14,105 nucleotides of DNA from Candidatus Krumholzibacteriota bacterium (GCA_030613345.1 JAUWMD010000033.1:1-14105), one strand, 5' to 3'. Counted from the first letter of the stretch, positions 1-6,585 are shown. The notes: generated from the letters alone by a model not told the origin. A program made the numbers and translations.

Positions 1-216
1 ATCATGATGCCGAAAATCGACGGGTACGAGGCATGCAGGATACTCAAGGCCAATCCTCTGACCAAGGGCATCCCCGTCGTCCTGCTGACCGCAAAGGGCA
101 GGGACATCGACAAGAGGCTCGGCTACGAGGTCGGCGCCATAGACTACATCGTCAAGCCTTTCAGCCCGAACAAGCTCGTGGTCAGGATCCACCAGCTGCT
201 CGTCGGCTCGAGATAG
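1..216 (+). CDS. Response regulator receiver domain, C-terminal part (5' end outside window)
   Basis: The 71 visible residues are the second half of a CheY-like receiver domain, the phosphorylated output switch of a two-component system. The segment starts with IMMPKIDGYE, the strand/loop that directly follows the phospho-acceptor Asp in this fold, so the Asp itself lies just before base 1. The conserved Thr of LLTAKG (switch residue) and the Lys-Pro of VKPF are present. The protein ends about 10 residues after the last receiver helix (stop TAG 214-216), so no DNA-binding or enzymatic domain follows. It is either a stand-alone receiver or the C-terminal receiver of a larger protein, such as a hybrid kinase, whose front is not visible. 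A perfect inverted repeat lies just after the stop. The family is clear; the target is unknown. Confidence 0.85.
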   Translation: MMMPKIDGYEACRILKANPLTKGIPVVLLTAKGRDIDKRLGYEVGAIDYIVKPFSPNKLVVRIHQLLVGSR

Positions 217-223
217 CATTATA

Positions 224-246
224 GATAGCCATCCGAGATGGCTATT
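224..246 (+). promoter_or_regulatory. Inverted repeat after the response-regulator gene (possible weak terminator or operator)
   Basis: ATAGCCATC (225-233) and GATGGCTAT (237-245) are perfect reverse complements around a 3-nt CGA loop, extendable by one G-T pair (224/246). No T-run follows, so it is not a classical intrinsic terminator. It could end or stabilise the upstream mRNA, or be a protein-binding palindrome just upstream of the priA promoter. It also spans the ATG at 238, which argues against that ATG being the priA start. Confidence 0.45.
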
Positions 247-251
247 CCCGG

Positions 252-281
252 TTGCCCGGAGCGGCCGCCGCGTCATATAAT
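252..281 (+). promoter_or_regulatory. Predicted sigma70-type promoter of priA
   Basis: TTGCCC (252-257) and a perfect TATAAT (276-281) are separated by 18 bp. Initiation 5-8 nt past the -10 box would put the first base at about 286-289, only 3-6 nt before the ATG at 292. No Shine-Dalgarno sequence lies in front of that ATG, which fits a nearly leaderless mRNA. Confidence 0.55.
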
Positions 282-291
282 CCGCACCGTT

Positions 292-2295
292 ATGACGCCG
301 CGCCGCGAAATACACGGCTATGCCGAGATCGCGCTTCCCGTCCCGGTGGACGGGACTTTCACCTATATAGTCCCGGAAGAGATCGGCGGATCGATCGCCC
401 CGGGGTGCCGCGTGATGGTCCCCTTCGGACGCAGGAGGATGACCGGGTACGTCATTTCCACTCACTCCGAGCCCCCCGCAGGCTTGAAACTCAGGAAGAT
501 CGCCGCGCTGATCGACGAGGAGCCGATGATAACGCCGGCCCTCCTCGACCTTGCCCGGTGGATGCGGGAGAAATACGTGCACTCCCTCGGCGAGGTCCTC
601 AGGGCGATACTCCCCGCATCACTGAAAGGAAAGGGAAGGAAGGCGGCGTTCGCCTCGAGCGATTCGATGTTCCCCGAGGAGGAGCACCGCCCGGAGCTGA
701 CCGCCGGGCAGGAAAAGGCATTCGCAGACATCTCGGGTTCGATCAGCAGGAGAGAGTACGCGCGCTGTCTCATCTATGGCGTTACCGGCAGCGGGAAGAC
801 CGAGATCTACCTCAGATGTATCGAGGAAGTCCTGGCCGCCGGCGGGGGAGCGATAGTGCTGATCCCCGAGATATCTCTCGTTCCCCAGACGACCGTCCGG
901 TTCCGCAGGAGGTTCGGGGAAAGGGTGGCCGTCATCCACAGCAGGCTCACCGGGCCCCAGAGGGCCTCGATATGGAGGGACGCCGCTGCGGGCAGGACCG
1001 ACGTAGTTATCGGCGCGCGTTCCGCCGTGTTCGTTCCGGTCAGGGACCTCAGGATAATCGTCGTCGATGAAGAGCAGGACTCGTCATTCAAGCAGCAGGA
1101 GAAGCCGCACTACAATGCGGTCGATGTTGCGGAGTTCAGGGCGCGCGCGGAGAAAGCCGTCATGGTCAACGGCTCGGCCACGCCGTCTCTTGAATCGTGG
1201 TATGGATCGGCGGGCGGACCGGTTACGAGGTTCGTTCTCCCCGACCGTCCCGGCGCGGGGAAGCTTCCCCCTGTCGAGATCATAGACATGAGGAAGAAAC
1301 GCCGGACGATCTCGGAGATTCTTCTCGACGCCCTCGATGTCTGCGTCTCGGCGGGGAGGCAGGCGATAGTCCTGATAAACCGCAGAGGGTTCGCAAATTA
1401 TCTCCAGTGTCCGAAATGCGGGTGGATCGGGAGGTGCCCGAACTGCTCGATATCCCTCACGTGGCACAGCAGGGGCGGCAGGCTCGTCTGCCATTACTGC
1501 GGGTACAGCGGTGGTACCCCGGAGAAGTGCCCGGAATGCGGGGCATACGGGTTTGTCCGTCTCGGTGGGGGGACACAGAAGGTCGAATCGGATCTGGTCA
1601 ACCTCCTCCCCGGCGCGAGGATTCTCAGGATGGACCTCGACACAACGATGGGAAAAAGCGGGCATTCGGACATTCTCGAGAAGTTCGCCGCCGGAGGGGC
1701 GGATATCCTCCTCGGCACCCAGATGGTCGCGAAGGGGCATCACTACCCGAACGTCACCGTTGTCGGTGTCCTGTCTGCCGACGCAGGGCTGAACTTCCCC
1801 GATTTTCGCGCTTCGGAGAGGACCTTCCAGCTTCTCTCCCAGGCGGCGGGAAGGACGGGGAGGGGGGGAGAGGGGGGAAAGGTCTACATACAGACATATA
1901 CGCCGGAGCACTACATATTCGACTTTATCGTCAGGCACGATTATCCCGGCTTCGCCGAAACAGAGATCGCGTCGAGAGAGCAGTTCGGGTATCCGCCTGC
2001 CGGCCGCCTGATAATGATGACCGTTTCGGCGAGAACCCGGGAGAAGGCGATGGAGGGAGGAGAAGCCGTAGCGGCCGCCGCGGTTGTGTCGGGGGCCGTG
2101 CCGGATATGAGTATACTCGGCCCCGTACCGGCGATGATAGAGAGGTTGAGGGGGATGTTCAGGGTCCAGCTGCTCGTCCGCGCCGATATCGGGCCGGAAG
2201 ATAAACGGATACTGGTCGATGCGGCCCGTAAGGCTGTTTCAGGCATGCGCGGAGCCTCCCTGCAGTGGGACGTAGACCCGCTCGATATCTTCTGA
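292..2295 (+). CDS. priA: Primosomal protein N' / replication restart DNA helicase PriA (short form)
   Basis: PriA is a superfamily 2 3'-to-5' DNA helicase that recognises stalled forks and reloads the replicative helicase. The 667 residues show an N-terminal 3'-end-binding domain (about 10-56), Walker A GVTGSGKT (163-170), a DEEQ Walker B variant (259-262, usually DEEH), GSATPSLES (294-302), and an eight-Cys zinc module (C373, C376, C382, C385, C400, C403, C413, C416). The GTQMVAKGHH and QAAGRTGRG helicase motifs follow, and the protein ends in WDVDPLDIF, typical of the family. I chose the ATG at 292 over the in-frame ATG at 238. Homology to E. coli PriA begins just after 292, and 238 lies in an inverted repeat upstream of a TATAAT box. 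It is about 65 residues shorter than E. coli PriA (732). The gap falls between LPASLKG (108-114) and LTAGQ (136-140), where E. coli carries its winged-helix insert. The gene is monocistronic by spacing. Confidence 0.95.
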   Translation: MTPRREIHGYAEIALPVPVDGTFTYIVPEEIGGSIAPGCRVMVPFGRRRMTGYVISTHSEPPAGLKLRKIAALIDEEPMITPALLDLARWMREKYVHSLGEVLRAILPASLKGKGRKAAFASSDSMFPEEEHRPELTAGQEKAFADISGSISRREYARCLIYGVTGSGKTEIYLRCIEEVLAAGGGAIVLIPEISLVPQTTVRFRRRFGERVAVIHSRLTGPQRASIWRDAAAGRTDVVIGARSAVFVPVRDLRIIVVDEEQDSSFKQQEKPHYNAVDVAEFRARAEKAVMVNGSATPSLESWYGSAGGPVTRFVLPDRPGAGKLPPVEIIDMRKKRRTISEILLDALDVCVSAGRQAIVLINRRGFANYLQCPKCGWIGRCPNCSISLTWHSRGGRLVCHYCGYSGGTPEKCPECGAYGFVRLGGGTQKVESDLVNLLPGARILRMDLDTTMGKSGHSDILEKFAAGGADILLGTQMVAKGHHYPNVTVVGVLSADAGLNFPDFRASERTFQLLSQAAGRTGRGGEGGKVYIQTYTPEHYIFDFIVRHDYPGFAETEIASREQFGYPPAGRLIMMTVSARTREKAMEGGEAVAAAAVVSGAVPDMSILGPVPAMIERLRGMFRVQLLVRADIGPEDKRILVDAARKAVSGMRGASLQWDVDPLDIF

Positions 2296-2315
2296 TGCCA
2301 AGGGGGGCTTTCCGC

Positions 2316-2344
2316 TTGACAGGGCCGCCGCCGGTTGCTAGTTT
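2316..2344 (+). promoter_or_regulatory. Predicted promoter of the TPR lipoprotein gene
   Basis: A perfect TTGACA (2316-2321) is followed after 17 bp by TAGTTT (2339-2344), with an upstream TG (2336-2337) forming an extended -10. The -10 hexamer is weak, but the -35 and the TG compensate. The leader would be about 170 nt and contains a 10-bp palindrome AAGGGCCCTT (2440-2449). Apart from this, I see nothing in the 226-nt gap between priA and the lipoprotein gene. Confidence 0.5.
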
Positions 2345-2503
2345 TCCAGTGCAAAAAGAAGTTACTACGATACTTCCATTTCCAGCCCAGACTAATCGAT
2401 GGCGGGAGGATTCCCCGGGGTCACAGCGGGGATACGGATAAGGGCCCTTGCTGATGGTTTGTATCGTGACAGGGAGAGATCGAAAACTGGACCCGAGGTT
2501 TCG

Positions 2504-2510
2504 AAGGAGG
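2504..2510 (+). promoter_or_regulatory. Shine-Dalgarno site fixing the lipoprotein start
   Basis: AAGGAGG sits 11 nt before the ATG at 2522. The frame is open back to an ATG at 2399, but only the 2522 start has this site and places the hydrophobic signal peptide at the N-terminus. Confidence 0.8.
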
Positions 2511-2521
2511 TTTGTTCACCA

Positions 2522-3574
2522 ATGAACAGGAAGCATGTGATACTTTTGCTTCTCGTCGCCGCTCTCGCGACCGTTTTCGCGTGCAAGAGCGTCGAGACGA
2601 CGAGCGCGATGCTTCATAACCAGAATCACAATTACGAAGAGGCCATCACGCAGGCCAAGCTCGGTATCGAGAAGAATCCGAATGATGCCGAGGCGTATTT
2701 CCAGCTCGGCATCTCATACTCCTACACGGAGGAAATGGCTCTCTCGTACGGGCATTTTATGAAGGCCGTCGAGCTCGATCCCAACAAGCAAAAGCTCAGC
2801 GAGGACAATATCAAGTCGAACTGGGCGCGCCATTTCAATGCCGGCATCGCCGAATTCCAGGGTGACAACCTCGAGGGAGCCGCTGTCGAGTTCGAGGAGG
2901 CTACGGACGCCGATCCGAGGCAGATCAATGGATGGCTCAACCTCGCCAAGACGTACAACAAGCTCGCGGATGTGGATTCGACCTACTGGGAGAAATCGTT
3001 TGTGGTCGCAGACACCCTGATGACGTTGGTCACCGAAGAGGACCAGGATTACAGCAAGGTCCTCGAGCTCGTCGGCCGTGTTCTGATCGTCAAGGACGAA
3101 AAGGAAAGGGCCTTCGAGATCTTCGAGAAACTTATGAGGGAAGATCCGGTCAACGCCGAGATCGTCGAGAATGTCGGCAACGACTACCTCGTCAATGATC
3201 AGTGGGAAGACGCGGTCAAGTTCTTCCAGATGGCAGCCAACGGCCGCCTTCAGACCGAAACGGAGAGCTTCGACCTCTATTACAACATGGGAGTCTGCTA
3301 TCTGAGACTCGAACAGTTCCTGCTCTCCGCCGACGCTTTCCAGAGTTCGCTGGTAGTAGATCCGGAGAACAAGGCGGCGAATTACAGCCTTTTACTCGCG
3401 TACTATTCGGGCGAGTTCTGGGATGAGTCGATCATGCAGGGCCAGACCTACACGGAGATGTTCCCCGATGACGAGAAGGGCTGGCAGATCCTGAGTCTCT
3501 CCTTCAGCAAGAAGGGCATGAAGATCAAGGCCGAGGAAGCGGCCAGGAAATATCAGGAGTTGATGGGAGGCTGA
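2522..3574 (+). CDS. TPR-repeat lipoprotein of unknown specific role
   Basis: A 350-residue protein with a lipoprotein signal peptide: basic MNRK, a hydrophobic core (about 6-19) and a VFA-C lipobox with the modified Cys at residue 21. The mature part is almost entirely tetratricopeptide-like helical pairs, at about 37-88, 103-132, 179-210, 213-246, 251-283, 286-316 and 319-347, with recognisable endings such as ELDPNK, EDPVNAE and VVDPENKAA. TPR arrays are protein-protein scaffolds, so this is probably a membrane-anchored, envelope-facing assembly or docking factor. No catalytic domain is visible. Lys at +2 after the Cys does not match the E. coli Asp(+2) inner-membrane retention signal, but that rule may not hold in this organism. 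It has its own predicted promoter and is followed by a GC-rich hairpin, so it looks like a single-gene unit. The TPR class is clear; I cannot name an ortholog. Confidence 0.85.
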   Translation: MNRKHVILLLLVAALATVFACKSVETTSAMLHNQNHNYEEAITQAKLGIEKNPNDAEAYFQLGISYSYTEEMALSYGHFMKAVELDPNKQKLSEDNIKSNWARHFNAGIAEFQGDNLEGAAVEFEEATDADPRQINGWLNLAKTYNKLADVDSTYWEKSFVVADTLMTLVTEEDQDYSKVLELVGRVLIVKDEKERAFEIFEKLMREDPVNAEIVENVGNDYLVNDQWEDAVKFFQMAANGRLQTETESFDLYYNMGVCYLRLEQFLLSADAFQSSLVVDPENKAANYSLLLAYYSGEFWDESIMQGQTYTEMFPDDEKGWQILSLSFSKKGMKIKAEEAARKYQELMGG

Positions 3575-3585
3575 GAGGACTATCG

Positions 3586-3612
3586 CGGGGGCGCGCCGGA
3601 TGCGCGCCTCCG
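3586..3612 (+). terminator. GC-rich hairpin after the TPR lipoprotein gene
   Basis: An 11-bp stem (3586-3596 with 3602-3612, one G-T pair) closes a 5-nt CGGAT loop, starting 12 nt after the stop codon. There is no clear T-run after it (ATTCGCTTCC), so termination may be weak or factor-dependent, or the hairpin may protect the mRNA 3' end. Confidence 0.5.
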
Positions 3613-3661
3613 ATTCGCTTCCGCCCCGCAAGTCTTCTCTCCGCACGAATCCTCATTTGTC

Positions 3662-3690
3662 TTGACACGAGGAGGAATCTCTAATATTAT
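3662..3690 (+). promoter_or_regulatory. Predicted strong sigma70-type promoter of rho
   Basis: A consensus TTGACA (3662-3667) is followed after exactly 17 bp by TATTAT (3685-3690, 5 of 6 matches to TATAAT). Transcription should start near 3697, giving rho a leader of about 270 nt. Confidence 0.75.
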
Positions 3691-3696
3691 TTATGA

Positions 3697-3967
3697 AGTA
3701 AGGGGTTATTTCTTCGTTGCCCCTTGTTCTCCCGAAAAGATGGAGGTTTTCCCCGGTAACGGGTCCTCGCATGAACCTTGATGATTTGTACCGCCTGTCA
3801 TATTCGAGCATGATGGAATCCACCGGTATCGACAGAAACTTGGATCGGCGCGGTTGATATCGATGGTTTCGATAAATCCCGATTTTCAGAAAAGAAAGGA
3901 AAAGTGAGTGAAACCGCGGGGCGGTGTCCGGCGGCGGTGAGGGGTCACAGCAAAGAGGTAATTTTTT
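3697..3967 (+). promoter_or_regulatory. Long structured 5' leader of rho (putative autoregulatory region)
   Basis: This fills most of the 393-nt gap between the lipoprotein gene and rho. Visible hairpins are AAGGGG/CCCCTT (3700-3705 with 3720-3725) right at the predicted 5' end, CCCG/CGGG closing a GTAA loop of the GNRA type (3752-3763), and TATCGA/TCGATA (3858-3863 with 3869-3874). The stretch 3715-3770 is pyrimidine-rich, with several C runs. In E. coli, rho has a long leader through which Rho attenuates its own transcription; the same logic is plausible here but is inferred from architecture only. A 28-codon ATG reading frame (3771-3857) lies inside without a good ribosome-binding site. 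I see no real protein gene in this gap. Confidence 0.5.
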
Positions 3968-5215
3968 ATGGAAATAGCAAAACTGAAAAACAAGAAGATC
4001 GATGAGCTGATGGGTGTGGCCGTCGAGCTGAAGATCGAAGAGGCGAGCAGCCTGAGGAAGCAGGAGCTGATATTCAGGATCCTTGAGGAGCAGGCCAAGC
4101 AGAACGGGTTCATATTCAACGAGGGCGTTCTTCAGGTACTTCCGGAAGGGTACGGATTCCTCAGGTCGCCTGATTACAATTACCTTCCCGGGCCGGACGA
4201 TATCTACGTGTCCCCGTCTCAGATCAAGAAATTCTCCCTCCGCACGGGAGACACCGTTTCGGGGCAGGTGCGCTCGCCGAAGGATTCGGAGAGATATTTC
4301 GCCCTGCTCAAGGTCGAGGCGGTAAACGAGGAGAATCCGGAGGAAGCGAAGAAGAAGACACTCTTCGACAACCTCACGCCTCTCTATCCCCTCGACATGA
4401 TCGATCTCGAGCACACACCGGAAGACATGTCGACGAGGCTGATGAATCTGCTCACCCCGATCGGCAAGGGACAGAGGGCCCTGATCGTCGCCCCCCCGAG
4501 GACGGGGAAAACGATCCTCCTGCAGAAAATAGCCAACTCGGTAACGAAAAATCACCCCGAAATAGTACTGATCGTCCTCCTTATAGATGAGCGTCCCGAA
4601 GAGGTCACCGACATGCAGCGCTCGGTGCATGGCGAGGTCATCAGCTCGACCTTCGACGAGCCGGCGGACAGGCACGTTCACGTTGCCGACATGGTCATAC
4701 AGAAGGCGAAGCGCCTCGTCGAGCACGGCAAGGACGTCGTGATCCTGCTCGACTCTATCACGAGGCTTGCCAGGGCGCACAACGCCGTCGTCCCCCATTC
4801 GGGCAAGATCCTCTCGGGAGGCGTCGACTCGAACGCGCTCCAGAGGCCAAAGCGCTTCTTCGGAGCGGCCCGTAACACCGAGGAGCAGGGGAGCCTGACG
4901 ATCATCGCCACGGCACTTATCGAGACGGGAAGCAGGATGGACGAGGTGATCTTCGAGGAGTTCAAGGGAACGGGCAACCTCGAGATAGTCCTCGACCGCA
5001 GGCTGGCCGACAAGAGGGTATGGCCGGCGATCGACATCTTCCGCTCCGGAACGAGGAAGGAAGAGCTGCTCCTGGACGAGAAGGTGCTGAGCAAGGTCTA
5101 CATACTCCGCAAGTTCCTCAGCGACAAGTCGTGCGTCGAGGCGATGGAGTTCCTGCTCGAGAAGATGATAAGGACGAAGACGAACGCGAAGTTCCTCTCG
5201 TCGATGAACGTATAG
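3968..5215 (+). CDS. rho: Transcription termination factor Rho
   Basis: Rho is the hexameric RNA-dependent ATPase/translocase that ends transcription of untranslated RNA. The 415 residues align end to end with E. coli Rho (419) without the large N-terminal insertions seen in some phyla. They comprise an N-terminal helical domain (about 1-47), a cold-shock-like RNA-binding fold with YGFLRS (62-67) and GPDDIYVSPSQI (75-86), Walker A APPRTGKT (175-182), a catalytic-Glu region LLIDERPEE (204-212), and Walker B VVILLDSITRLARA (257-270). The SGKILSGGVD Q-loop (278-287) and the EEFKGTGN R-loop (330-337) follow. Walker A has R-T where E. coli has K-A, a conservative variant. The start at 3968 has AAAGAGG 9 nt upstream. 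The gene is transcribed from its own promoter with a long leader and may read into rpmE. Confidence 0.98.
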   Translation: MEIAKLKNKKIDELMGVAVELKIEEASSLRKQELIFRILEEQAKQNGFIFNEGVLQVLPEGYGFLRSPDYNYLPGPDDIYVSPSQIKKFSLRTGDTVSGQVRSPKDSERYFALLKVEAVNEENPEEAKKKTLFDNLTPLYPLDMIDLEHTPEDMSTRLMNLLTPIGKGQRALIVAPPRTGKTILLQKIANSVTKNHPEIVLIVLLIDERPEEVTDMQRSVHGEVISSTFDEPADRHVHVADMVIQKAKRLVEHGKDVVILLDSITRLARAHNAVVPHSGKILSGGVDSNALQRPKRFFGAARNTEEQGSLTIIATALIETGSRMDEVIFEEFKGTGNLEIVLDRRLADKRVWPAIDIFRSGTRKEELLLDEKVLSKVYILRKFLSDKSCVEAMEFLLEKMIRTKTNAKFLSSMNV

Positions 5216-5237
5216 CGGAGCAGGCCTGAAAATATAT

Positions 5238-5266
5238 TTGAATTCACCGGAGCGCGTTATTAAATT
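5238..5266 (+). promoter_or_regulatory. Possible promoter for the rpmE-ispG operon
   Basis: TTGAAT (5238-5243) and TAAATT (5261-5266) are 17 bp apart within an AT-rich stretch that stands out from its surroundings. The -10 match is only 4 of 6. No terminator separates rho from rpmE, so read-through from the rho promoter is an alternative. Confidence 0.3.
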
Positions 5267-5275
5267 ATCTATTGG

Positions 5276-5289
5276 CCGGCGGTTGCCGG
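5276..5289 (+). promoter_or_regulatory. Hairpin in the rpmE leader
   Basis: CCGGC (5276-5280) and GCCGG (5285-5289) form a 5-bp stem with a GGTT loop. A second CCGG at 5317-5320 overlaps the rpmE Shine-Dalgarno GGAG (5319-5322) and could pair with either arm, giving a possible translational switch. L31 synthesis is known to be feedback-regulated through its leader in several bacteria; whether this is such an element is inference. Confidence 0.3.
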
Positions 5290-5330
5290 ATGAGTGAAAA
5301 TGAGTCAGGGAAAATACCGGAGATAATGAG

Positions 5331-5561
5331 ATGAAGAAGGATATCCACCCCGAGTACAGGACGACTACGATAACCTGCCTGTGCGGCAACGTGATAGAGA
5401 CACGTTCCACGCAGGAGAATATCCACGTCGAGATCTGCTCTCAGTGCCACCCGTTTTTCACCGGAAAGCAGAAGCTGATCGATACGGCGGGACGCGTCGA
5501 GAGATTCCAGCGCAAGTACGGCGATTACAGGAAGAAAGCCGGCGAGCAGGGCAGGAAATAG
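5331..5561 (+). CDS. rpmE: 50S ribosomal protein L31, zinc-binding (C+) type
   Basis: A 76-residue protein with the L31 signature along its whole length: MKKDIHPEY at the start, CLCGN (Cys16, Cys18), CSQCHPFFTGKQ (Cys37, Cys40) and a basic tail GRVERFQRKYG. L31 sits at the central protuberance and bridges to the small subunit. All four zinc-binding Cys are present, so this is the zinc-containing form rather than the Cys-free paralog made under zinc starvation. Shine-Dalgarno GGAG is 8 nt upstream. It follows rho by 115 nt, a pairing seen in many bacteria, and is followed at 39 nt by the DUF1385 gene. Of its seven Arg codons, four are AGG or AGA. Confidence 0.97.
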   Translation: MKKDIHPEYRTTTITCLCGNVIETRSTQENIHVEICSQCHPFFTGKQKLIDTAGRVERFQRKYGDYRKKAGEQGRK

Positions 5562-5600
5562 CTCCTACCTCCAGGGTCTTCAATCAGGACAGAGGGAAAG

Positions 5601-6518
5601 ATGCCCGACTGCGGCGGAGGAAAACGTCTCCAGGTCGGCGGCCAGGCCGTGATCGAGGGCGTGATGATGCGCTCGCCGGCCGGCATAGCCACGGCGGTCC
5701 GCACGCAGGGCGGCAGGATCGTAGTGAAGACCGAACCTTTCGTCAGCCTCACCAGGAGAAGCAGGTTCTTCGGCCTCCCCGTCATACGCGGGGCCGTCGC
5801 GCTTGTCGAGACATTCGTCGTGGCGCTCAAGGCGCTTGCCTTCTCGGCGGACGAGTCGATCAGCGAGGATAACGGCGGCGGGAGAAAAAGCGGCGGCGTA
5901 TCGTGGCAGATGACGCTGGCCATGATCGCTGCCGTGGCGCTCGGCATGACGATATTTTTCTACCTCCCGCTTCTGCTGACCGAGTTTCTCGGGGTCGAGA
6001 ACGGCATACTGTTCAACCTCGTCGACGGCCTTTTCAGATTAATATTCATATTTCTCTACATCTGGGCGATCACGAGATGGAAGGACATGCAGAGGGTCTT
6101 CGAGTATCACGGCGCCGAGCACAAGGCGATCTTCACTTACGAGGAAGGGGCAGAGATCACGCCCGAGAGCGCGATGAGGCATCCGAGGCTCCATCCCAGA
6201 TGCAGCACCTCCTTCCTGCTCATCGTCGTGCTCGTAAGCGTCGTCGTCTTCACATTCACCGGCAGGCCGGAAAGCATCGGCGACCGGATCTTCCGGCTTG
6301 CGATGATCCCCCTGATCGGGGGGCTGTCATACGAGGTGCTCAAGGCATCCTCGAAGCCGGCCGCCCGGAAGTATTTCGGATTTGTCTACTGGCCCGGGCT
6401 CATGATGCAGAGGCTCACGACGAGGGAGCCCTCCGTCGAACAGCTCGAAGTGGCCATAGCCGCCCTGAATGCCAGCCTGACAGACAATTTACTGGAATCC
6501 AGACAGTTTATAGATTAG
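5601..6518 (+). CDS. DUF1385 family integral membrane protein
   Basis: A 305-residue protein recognised as DUF1385 (YqhQ-like) by its conserved blocks: GGQAVIEGVMMR (13-24), a second conserved region around RSRFFGLPVIRG (53-64), YHGAEHK (169-175) and HPRLHPRCSTSF (194-205). Hydrophobic stretches at about 103-130, 134-159, 205-221 and 231-250 suggest about four membrane segments, with the His/Glu-rich YHGAEHK and HPRLHPRC loops between them. Those loops look like metal ligands or an active site, but no function is established that I know of. Start at 5601 has GAGG 5 nt upstream. The gene lies between rpmE and prfA, a position this family often holds in other bacteria, so it may be tied to ribosome or membrane homeostasis (inference). 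Confidence 0.9.
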   Translation: MPDCGGGKRLQVGGQAVIEGVMMRSPAGIATAVRTQGGRIVVKTEPFVSLTRRSRFFGLPVIRGAVALVETFVVALKALAFSADESISEDNGGGRKSGGVSWQMTLAMIAAVALGMTIFFYLPLLLTEFLGVENGILFNLVDGLFRLIFIFLYIWAITRWKDMQRVFEYHGAEHKAIFTYEEGAEITPESAMRHPRLHPRCSTSFLLIVVLVSVVVFTFTGRPESIGDRIFRLAMIPLIGGLSYEVLKASSKPAARKYFGFVYWPGLMMQRLTTREPSVEQLEVAIAALNASLTDNLLESRQFID

Positions 6519-6524
6519 TATTTT

Positions 6525-6563
6525 CGCGGGATCCGCGGTGCGGAACGGAGATTATTTGTCTCC
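6525..6563 (+). promoter_or_regulatory. Two small hairpins between the DUF1385 gene and prfA
   Basis: CGCGG/CCGCG (6525-6529 with 6533-6537, loop GAT) and GGAGA/TCTCC (6547-6551 with 6559-6563, 7-nt loop) occupy the 73-nt gap, the widest inside the operon. The second arm hides a GGAG that could otherwise act as a decoy Shine-Dalgarno. An mRNA processing or tuning role is possible. Confidence 0.3.
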
Positions 6564-6580
6564 CCCGCGGACTTTCAGCC

Positions 6581-6585
6581 GGAGG
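6581..6585 (+). promoter_or_regulatory. Shine-Dalgarno site fixing the prfA start
   Basis: GGAGG lies 6 nt before the ATG at 6592. The frame is open 54 nt further upstream, but RF1 homology and this site support 6592. Confidence 0.8.

Noticed and set aside
238..291. Upstream in-frame ATG for priA
   Set aside because: The extra 18 residues do not resemble PriA, the ATG sits in an inverted repeat, and the TATAAT promoter lies between it and the chosen start.
2399..2521. Upstream in-frame ATG for the TPR lipoprotein
   Set aside because: It would bury the lipoprotein signal peptide 41 residues inside the protein; the good Shine-Dalgarno is at the later ATG.
3904..4005. 33-codon GTG frame overlapping the rho start
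   Set aside because: The AAGGA is only 3 nt from the GTG, which is too close, and the peptide shows nothing recognisable.
3653..5410. 585-codon open frame on the - strand across rho
   Set aside because: It is the antisense shadow of rho in GC-biased DNA; its translation is Arg/Leu/Asp-rich low-complexity-like text with no motif, whereas the + strand frame is an end-to-end Rho.
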